Shown: piece by piece, positions 53,666-59,528 of the stretch | Layout: each line of letters begins with the position of its first letter | Numbering within the stretch: the stretch's first letter is position 1 | NCBI GenBank assembly: GCA_035301625.1 | Contig: DATGTW010000024.1 | Location: forward strand, 1-59,528 | Length of the DNA: 59,528 nucleotides | DNA from: Paenalcaligenes sp035301625 | GTDB taxonomy: Bacteria; Pseudomonadota; Gammaproteobacteria; Burkholderiales; Burkholderiaceae_B | Reading direction: 5' to 3' | Program-made: the position numbers and the translations under genes | Notes under the pieces: generated by a model | Told to the model about the DNA's origin: nothing | Database searches by the model: none | The model's input: only the letters and a program-made list of their open reading frames with translations

Positions 53666-54706
53666 TTAGCTGCCCACTTTGTCAGCCTCAGAGGTAAAGG
53701 CATCAGAAAAATAAGCCTCTTCATCTAGCTGACAGTGGTATACGAAGTCTCGGCGTGCACCCTCAACCATCTGAGGGTTACCACAAGCATAGACCTCCCA
53801 GCCGGATAGGTCAGGATGATCCTCCATCACAGCATGATGCACAAAACCCGTGCGACCACTCCAGGTGTCCTCTGATTGATCATCTGAGATCACTGGGATG
53901 TATTCAAAATCACTAAAATGCTCGGCCCACTGCTGAACTCGATCGGCCAAATAGAGGTCTTGGGGCCGACGTCCTCCCCAATAAAAACGGATTTTCCGAT
54001 CCAGGCCTTTTTCTATCATGGCCTCAACCATTGCATTAATAGGGGCAAAGCCGGTGCCGCTGGCCAGAAACACTATGGGTCGCTCGGAGTCTTCACGTAA
54101 GTAAAATGTGCCTAAAGGGAGCTCGACACGCAGCACTTGGCGTTCTTTTAATGCAGGCTCAGTTGCACCAAATAGCTGATCAGTAAAAAGCCCACCTGGC
54201 ATATGTCGAATATGTAAAGTAACGGTATTGTCTGCGTTGGGAGGGTTAGCCATGGAATAACTCCGCTCGGCCCCGCCTTTTAAGAGCAAATTAAGATACT
54301 GTCCGGGATAGTAAAATACTGATTGGCTCGCAGGTAATTGCAGCTGTACTTGCATCACGCCGTCAATCAAGGGAGTAATACCCAACACACGTGAGGGCAG
54401 TTTGCGCACCTCTATATCAGACATCACCGATGCCATTGGCGATTCGATGACCATATCACTACAAGGATGTGCCTGGCACATCAGGCTATACCCGGCTTCG
54501 AGCTCTTCGGGCATCAGAATCTGTTCGGGGGCGGTACCCGCCTCGAACTCACCCGAGACTACTTTGGCCATGCACGTCGAGCAACTGCCACCACGGCAAC
54601 TATAAGGCAAAAGAATTTTGGCCTCGAGCGCGGCATCCAGTACGCTTTGGCCTTCCTGCACTGTAAAACTCAAACCCAGGGGCTCGACCTGAACTTTAAA
54701 ACTCAT
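53666..54706 (-). CDS. 2Fe-2S ferredoxin-FAD/NAD reductase (AscD-like)
   Basis: This 346-residue electron-transfer protein has an N-terminal plant-type 2Fe-2S domain with C37, C42, C45 and C77, an FAD domain with RSYSMANPP and an NAD(P) domain with FLASGTGFAPINAMVE, ending in YACGNPQMVEGARRDF. This is the layout of CDP-6-deoxy-delta-3,4-glucoseen reductases and of phenol/toluene oxygenase reductases. In betaproteobacteria such a gene commonly lies next to housekeeping genes, and its partner is not known here. It precedes the dadA-like gene on the same strand. Confidence 0.8.
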   Translation of the reverse strand: MSFKVQVEPLGLSFTVQEGQSVLDAALEAKILLPYSCRGGSCSTCMAKVVSGEFEAGTAPEQILMPEELEAGYSLMCQAHPCSDMVIESPMASVMSDIEVRKLPSRVLGITPLIDGVMQVQLQLPASQSVFYYPGQYLNLLLKGGAERSYSMANPPNADNTVTLHIRHMPGGLFTDQLFGATEPALKERQVLRVELPLGTFYLREDSERPIVFLASGTGFAPINAMVEAMIEKGLDRKIRFYWGGRRPQDLYLADRVQQWAEHFSDFEYIPVISDDQSEDTWSGRTGFVHHAVMEDHPDLSGWEVYACGNPQMVEGARRDFVYHCQLDEEAYFSDAFTSEADKVGS

Positions 54707-54786
54707 GATTTACTCTACTCAAACTAAGATTTGAGCCCAAATGCGGCGCCCCAAGCACCGCTGGGCCTAGCATGTACAAAACCGAC

Positions 54787-57105
54787 TTAACCTGTTTCAT
54801 CAGGTGGGCTTACCCGAGTTAATTCGGGATTGCGAATTTTCCTGGTCAGCACCTTGCCTTTGCGGGCACGCCGTCCCAGATAAGGCTCGATCTCTTTTTC
54901 ATTAAAGACCCAAGTATAGTCTCGGCGTCTATAAATACCACTGATTTGCACTCCTAAAGGCCCCACACCAGCCCATTGAATAAGTCGATCATCTGCATCC
55001 AGACTTATTAACATCGTGCCGCGCCCCCCTCCTTTGAGGGTGCGTAGCTCGTCTAGCTCGATCACCAAGAAACGCCCTTTCTCGGTCAGTAATGCCAGCC
55101 GTGTATCATCGGGCTGCAGATACAACGGTTTGAGCAATTGTTCTTTGTCGTGAACATTCATGAACTGCTTGCCTGCCCGCTGACGCGTCAACATATCTGG
55201 TTGCTGTGCGAGAAACCCATAACCGTTTTCCACCCCCAACACAAAACGTTGCTCTTGAGTGCCTATAACCATATGCTCTATTTGGGTACCCGCTGCAACG
55301 TCAATATACGCTGTGATGGGCTGACCATCTCCGCGGGCGGGGGGCAACTCGTGCACAGACACCGTATAACAACGTCCATCTGTGCCCAAAGCGATGAGGT
55401 CATCAACGCTACGGCATTCTATCGCATCATAAAAAGCATCACCACTTTTGAAATGCGTACTTTCCAAATCATGCCCATGGCCTTGGCGGCGACGTAACCA
55501 ACCCTGCTGAGAAATAATCACGGTGACCGCCTCGTCTAATACAGGAGTTTCAAGGACAGCCTGCTCGGCTTCTTGGATGAGTGTGCGACGCTGGTCTTCA
55601 AACTTTTTAGCATCACTTTGTATTTCTCGGATCAATAACCGCTTAAAGGTTGCGGGACTATTCAATATTTTTTCTAACTGTTCTTTTTGTTTGCGCTGCT
55701 TTTCCAGCTCTTGCTCGATTTTTATGCCCTCAAGTCGAGCTAACTGACGTAAACGCATTTCTAAAATATCTTCGGCCTGGCGCTCGCTCAGCGCAAAGCG
55801 TTCGATCAGTGCTTCCTTGGGAGCATCGGCATCTCGAATGGTCTGAATGACCGCATCCACATCCAGATATACCACCATGCGCCCTTCTAGCACATGAATA
55901 CGTTCATTGGTTTTATCCAAACGGAATTGCGTGCGGCGACGCACTGTTTCGCGCCTGAAATCTAACCAATCTTCTAGCATGCCCCGCAAAGGAGTTTGCT
56001 TGGGACGCCCCTGCGTGTCAATACAGACTAAATTAATGCTGTAATTAGCCTCCATGCTGGTATGCGCTAACAGCATTTCCGCGAATTCATGTCTATCGAT
56101 GCGACTGCTTTTGGGCTCAAACACCAAGCGTATGGCTTCTTCTTTACTGGATTCATCACGGACCGTTTCCAGCATGCTAAGCACCAAGGCACGTGTTTGT
56201 TGCTGTTCATTAGTTAATGAACGACGCCCCTGACGTACGCGTGGATTGGTTTTCTCTTCTATTTCCTCGAGCACCTTTTGGCTAGATGTATTGGGCGGTA
56301 GCTCATCAACTACCAACTGCCATTGGCCACGGGCCATTTCCTCGAAGCGCCAGTTAGCACGTACTTTGATCGAGCCACGACCTTGTTGATAAACCCTTTG
56401 AATATCTTTGGCCGGGGTGATGATTTGGCCCCCCCCTGGAAAATCGGGCCCTTGGATATGCTCCCAAAGCACCTCATCTTCGATCTTGGGATCTTTAAGT
56501 AATGCGATGCAAGCCTGACTCACCTCGGTGATGTTATGGGGCGGAATATCTGTCGCCATCCCGACGGCAATGCCTGTAGCGCCATTCAAAAGCACCACCG
56601 GCAAACGCGCGGGCAAGACCTGGGGCTCAGTTTGACTACCATCATAGTTATCAATGAAATCGACGGTGCCCTCGTTGAGCTCTTCGAGCAGCAACTGAGC
56701 GAAATCAGTCAATCTGGCCTCTGTATAGCGCATGGCTGCAGCATTATCCCCATCGCGAGAACCAAAATTACCCTGTCCCTCGATCAACGGATAACGCAGC
56801 ACAAAGTCTTGAGCCATACGTACCATAGCATCATAAGCAGCCTGGTCTCCATGCGGATGGTATTTACCCAGAACATCACCTACCACACGGGCAGATTTTA
56901 CTGGACGAGCCTGTGTACTAAGTCCCATCGCCTGCATGGCGTACAAAATACGACGCTGCACTGGTTTTTGTCCATCGGTGACGTCGGGCAGCGCACGACC
57001 ACGCACAACCGAAATGGCGTAATCCAGATAGGCCTGCTCGGCATAGCGCGCCAAAATCAGGGCGTCATCATCGGTTTCATAATCTATGGTTGCTTGATCT
57101 GACAT
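54787..57105 (-). CDS. parC: DNA topoisomerase IV subunit A
   Basis: This 772-residue subunit cuts and rejoins DNA to decatenate chromosomes. The quinolone-resistance region contains RVVGDVLGKYHPHGDQAAYDA (one residue apart in two overlapping halves), and the catalytic tyrosine is Y127 (MRYTEAR). The coiled-coil tower and a C-terminal beta-pinwheel (about 500-750) follow. It lies five bases after parE. Length is complete. Confidence 0.96.
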   Translation of the reverse strand: MSDQATIDYETDDDALILARYAEQAYLDYAISVVRGRALPDVTDGQKPVQRRILYAMQAMGLSTQARPVKSARVVGDVLGKYHPHGDQAAYDAMVRMAQDFVLRYPLIEGQGNFGSRDGDNAAAMRYTEARLTDFAQLLLEELNEGTVDFIDNYDGSQTEPQVLPARLPVVLLNGATGIAVGMATDIPPHNITEVSQACIALLKDPKIEDEVLWEHIQGPDFPGGGQIITPAKDIQRVYQQGRGSIKVRANWRFEEMARGQWQLVVDELPPNTSSQKVLEEIEEKTNPRVRQGRRSLTNEQQQTRALVLSMLETVRDESSKEEAIRLVFEPKSSRIDRHEFAEMLLAHTSMEANYSINLVCIDTQGRPKQTPLRGMLEDWLDFRRETVRRRTQFRLDKTNERIHVLEGRMVVYLDVDAVIQTIRDADAPKEALIERFALSERQAEDILEMRLRQLARLEGIKIEQELEKQRKQKEQLEKILNSPATFKRLLIREIQSDAKKFEDQRRTLIQEAEQAVLETPVLDEAVTVIISQQGWLRRRQGHGHDLESTHFKSGDAFYDAIECRSVDDLIALGTDGRCYTVSVHELPPARGDGQPITAYIDVAAGTQIEHMVIGTQEQRFVLGVENGYGFLAQQPDMLTRQRAGKQFMNVHDKEQLLKPLYLQPDDTRLALLTEKGRFLVIELDELRTLKGGGRGTMLISLDADDRLIQWAGVGPLGVQISGIYRRRDYTWVFNEKEIEPYLGRRARKGKVLTRKIRNPELTRVSPPDETG

Positions 57106-57110
57106 AATGC

Positions 57111-59072
57111 TTAAATATCCACTTCGGCTAAATTACCCTTTTCCTCGAGCCAGCTACGACGCTGTGCGGCCTCACCACGACCCATTAACATGGTAAACAT
57201 CTCTTGGGTGCCCTCTAAGCCCAAGTCACCATAAGCCACCCGCTGTAATCGGCGTGTATCTGGGTTCATGGTCGTTTCCCACAGCTGCTCGGCACTCATT
57301 TCACCCAAGCCTTTGAATCGACTGACTGACCAGCGTTCTTCGCGGATGCCTTCTTTGCGCAATTTTTCTAGCATCGCTTCTAGTTCGCCTTCGTCTAGAC
57401 AATATAATTTTCGGGCAGGACGCTTACCCAAGGCAGGTACATCCACACGAAATAATGGCGGACGCGCGATATAAATATGTCCTGCTTTAATCAGGGCGGG
57501 AAAATGACGGAAAAATAAAGTTAGTAACAGAACCTGGATGTGCGCACCATCGACGTCAGCATCAGACAAAATGCATATACGCCCATAACGTAAACCACTA
57601 AGATCAGACTGTGCCTCTTGGTCGTGCGGTTCGACTCCAATAGCCACTGAAATATCATGAATTTCTTGGTTGGCAAATAAACGGTCGACATGGACCTCCC
57701 AAGAGTTTAATACCTTGCCACGCAGCGGCAGTATGGCTTGAAAGGTTTTATCACGACCCATTTTGGCAGAACCGCCGGCGGAATCCCCCTCGACCAAGAA
57801 AAGCTCGCGACGTTGCACCTCGTCGGTTTCACAATCAGTTAACTTGCCAGGCAAAACTGCCACGCCCGAGCGACGGCGACGCGTGACACGCTGGCTGCTA
57901 CGAACTCGCGCATGAGCGTGCTCAATCACCAGCTCTGCCAATTTCCTAGCCTCTTCTACGTTGGCATTAAGGCGTAATTCCAAGGCATGCCTCACCACAT
58001 GGCTGACCATACGCACCGCGTCGCGACTGGTCAGACGATCTTTAATCTGCCCTTGGAATTGTGGGTCCAACATTTTAGCGGACAAAATGAAGCTGGCTCG
58101 GGCAAACACATCCTCGGCAAGCAAACGCACCCCTTTGGGCATGAGGCTGTGCATTTCAATAAAGCTTTTTACGGCCTGGTATAAGCCATCTCGTAACCCA
58201 GCTTCGTGTGTACCCCCTGCTGATGTAGGAATTAAATTCACATAAGATTCACGAATAACCTGACCCTCGGCACTCCAAGCCACCACCCAATCCACGCCCT
58301 CACCAGGAGCATTGTTGGGGTCATCACCACCAGCCTCATAACTGCCCTCGAATAAAGGCATGATTAATTCGGCGTCCTCGAGACGCTCGGATAAATAATC
58401 GGGCATGCCATGGGCATACTGCCAGCGATAATGCTCCTCGTTATTCTCGTCGTACAACTCTACAGTGATTCCCTCGAGCAATACAGCTTTGCTGCGTAAT
58501 ACGTGCTTGAGCTCGCTTTTGGGCAAAGTGGGGCTATCAAAAAATTGCGTATCAGGCCATACACGCACCAACGTTCCTTGTTTACGCTTGGCCACACGAC
58601 GGCCAGTCACATGTAAAGGTTCTTGGACTGCGCCGCCCGAAAAAACTATTTGGTGCTCTTGGCCATTACGCCAAACGGTGCACTCCATCCGCGTTGATAA
58701 TGCATTGGTTACAGAGACCCCAACGCCATGTAGCCCACCTGAAAAGGCGTAAGCTTGGCCGTGCTGCTTGTCAAATTTACCCCCTGCGTGAAGACGCGTA
58801 AAAACCAGCTCAATCACCGGGATGTTTTCTTCGGGGTGCAGTCCGACTGGAATTCCACGCCCGTCATCCTCAACAGAAATACTGTGATCTGTGTGCAAAC
58901 GCACTGTTATGGAGGATGCGTGATTGGCCAACGCCTCGTCAGCAGCGTTATCAATCACCTCTTGGATGATGTGTAATGGATTAGTTGTACGGGTGTACAT
59001 GCCAGGACGCTGACGTACGGGCTCTAATCCCTTTAACACCTGGATGGAATGTTCATCGTATGAGGTACTCAC
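57111..59072 (-). CDS. parE: DNA topoisomerase IV subunit B
   Basis: This 653-residue ATPase subunit has the GHKL fold with EVIDNAADEALANHA and DDGRGIPVGLH at the N-terminus. The TOPRIM domain contains LFLVEGDSAGGSAKMGRD, PLRGKVLNSWEV and DADVDGAHIQ. Length and the C-terminal RFKGLGEMSAEQLWETTM agree with ParE rather than GyrB, as does its pairing with parC. It is divergent from trxA across 210 bases. Confidence 0.96.
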   Translation of the reverse strand: MSTSYDEHSIQVLKGLEPVRQRPGMYTRTTNPLHIIQEVIDNAADEALANHASSITVRLHTDHSISVEDDGRGIPVGLHPEENIPVIELVFTRLHAGGKFDKQHGQAYAFSGGLHGVGVSVTNALSTRMECTVWRNGQEHQIVFSGGAVQEPLHVTGRRVAKRKQGTLVRVWPDTQFFDSPTLPKSELKHVLRSKAVLLEGITVELYDENNEEHYRWQYAHGMPDYLSERLEDAELIMPLFEGSYEAGGDDPNNAPGEGVDWVVAWSAEGQVIRESYVNLIPTSAGGTHEAGLRDGLYQAVKSFIEMHSLMPKGVRLLAEDVFARASFILSAKMLDPQFQGQIKDRLTSRDAVRMVSHVVRHALELRLNANVEEARKLAELVIEHAHARVRSSQRVTRRRRSGVAVLPGKLTDCETDEVQRRELFLVEGDSAGGSAKMGRDKTFQAILPLRGKVLNSWEVHVDRLFANQEIHDISVAIGVEPHDQEAQSDLSGLRYGRICILSDADVDGAHIQVLLLTLFFRHFPALIKAGHIYIARPPLFRVDVPALGKRPARKLYCLDEGELEAMLEKLRKEGIREERWSVSRFKGLGEMSAEQLWETTMNPDTRRLQRVAYGDLGLEGTQEMFTMLMGRGEAAQRRSWLEEKGNLAEVDI

Positions 59073-59214
59073 TATCTACTCGCACATAATAAGGTGAAAG
59101 ACGTATAATTATCATAAGGTCAAATAAAGACCATGCCATGTTCTTATTGCACTCGGGTCCTACTGGCTTGTGTGTAAACAACAACACTTCATGGCGGCTT
59201 TCTTCGGGACGACG

Positions 59215-59244
59215 TTGTAAGTACAAAGCGTCCTCTCGTATAGT
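59215..59244 (+). promoter_or_regulatory. Candidate trxA promoter
   Basis: TTGTAA (59215-59220), an 18-base spacer and TATAGT (59239-59244) lie about 40 bases ahead of the trxA ATG. The match to sigma-70 consensus is fair. Confidence 0.4.
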
Positions 59245-59282
59245 TTGTAGTATTTACTCAACCCAATTCATCGAATCCTGTC

Positions 59283-59528
59283 ATGAGCAATTCAATCAAA
59301 AATGTTACGGATACGTCGTTCGAAAACGATGTCTTACAATCTAACATACCCGTGCTGGTAGACTTTTGGGCGGCTTGGTGTGGTCCGTGCAAGGCTATTG
59401 CGCCCATACTTGATGAGGCCGCAAATGACTACCAAAATCGTGTTACCATAGCAAAGGTAAACGTCGATGAAAACCCGGATACGGCGGCCAAATACGGTGT
59501 GCGAGGTATTCCCACACTGATGCTATTC
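59283..59528 (+). CDS. trxA: Thioredoxin, 5' part (partial)
   Basis: The first 82 codons of a thioredoxin are present and the gene runs off the right edge. The active site is WCGPC with C33 and C36, preceded by VLVDFWAA, and the cis-proline loop GIPTLMLF closes the visible part. Thioredoxin 1 is a general disulfide reductase of the cytoplasm. It is divergent from parE; the Shine-Dalgarno is weak. Confidence 0.95.
   Translation, partial: MSNSIKNVTDTSFENDVLQSNIPVLVDFWAAWCGPCKAIAPILDEAANDYQNRVTIAKVNVDENPDTAAKYGVRGIPTLMLF

Noticed and set aside
54707..54786. Imperfect GC-rich hairpin between the flavin reductase and parC
   Set aside because: The stem is only about four good pairs with no T-run, so it was not called as a terminator.
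59138..59344. A 68-codon plus-strand open frame overlapping the start of trxA
   Set aside because: It is out of frame with trxA, covers the promoter region and has no recognisable features.
1..59528. CRISPR arrays, insertion sequences and tRNA genes
   Set aside because: No regularly spaced repeats, transposase-like proteins with terminal repeats, or tRNA cloverleaf sequences were recognised in the window by reading.

Overview
The window looks like chromosomal DNA of a betaproteobacterium, most likely from the Alcaligenaceae (Bordetella/Oligella/Paenalcaligenes-like), with moderate GC content. The basis is gene order and protein character: hisS-yfgM-bamB-der-hisC-hfq-hflX-hflK-hflC-hisZ-purA-phosphoribosyltransferase, rpsU-dnaG-rpoD, rpsP-rimM-trmD, parE-parC, and a sigma-70 factor with a Lys/Ala-rich N-terminus. 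The genus is an inference; no database search was possible.

Layout. At the left edge the first bases of a 16S rRNA gene leave the window on the minus strand, preceded by a leader with a boxA and a strong promoter. Positions 0.5-10.2 kb hold accessory metabolism: prpF, divergent from an aconitase, an FAD oxidoreductase, a degenerate kinase-like protein, a bacterial eRF1-like (baeRF) protein, an HdeD membrane protein, a methyltransferase and a DUF4168 secreted protein. Positions 10.6-12.3 kb carry a two-gene cytochrome operon that I read as tsdB-tsdA (thiosulfate/tetrathionate). Positions 12.5-41.8 kb are almost entirely housekeeping genes on the minus strand: rpoD, dnaG, rpsU; phosphoribosyltransferase, purA, hisZ; hflC, hflK, hflX, hfq, hisC, der, bamB, yfgM, hisS; ispG, a short RodZ-like gene, rlmN, ndk; then valS (plus strand), trmD, rimM, rpsP, tusA and alaS.

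The outstanding accessory block is 41.96-50.9 kb: eight tightly packed minus-strand genes that match the pilL-N-O-P-Q-R-S-V core of the type IVb thin pilus known from conjugative plasmids such as R64. Here it sits alone between alaS and a dadA-like/ugpB-like pair, with no relaxase, transfer genes, integrase, shufflon or recombinase visible. pilM, the pilT-type transglycosylase and the pilU-type prepilin peptidase are absent from the window. PilL seems to join a VirB9-like domain to a TcpQ-like domain, and a strong terminator directly abuts the pilL ribosome binding site.

The right end holds a DadA-like oxidoreductase, a 2Fe-2S flavin reductase, the topoisomerase IV genes parE and parC, and the divergent 5' part of trxA.

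How the genes work together: most of the window is translation, replication, envelope quality control and nucleotide/histidine synthesis, arranged in operons with short gaps or overlaps. Ten intrinsic terminators that I could fold by eye mark the operon ends. Many start codons were moved inward from the longest open frame using Shine-Dalgarno position and family N-termini; these choices are explained per gene.
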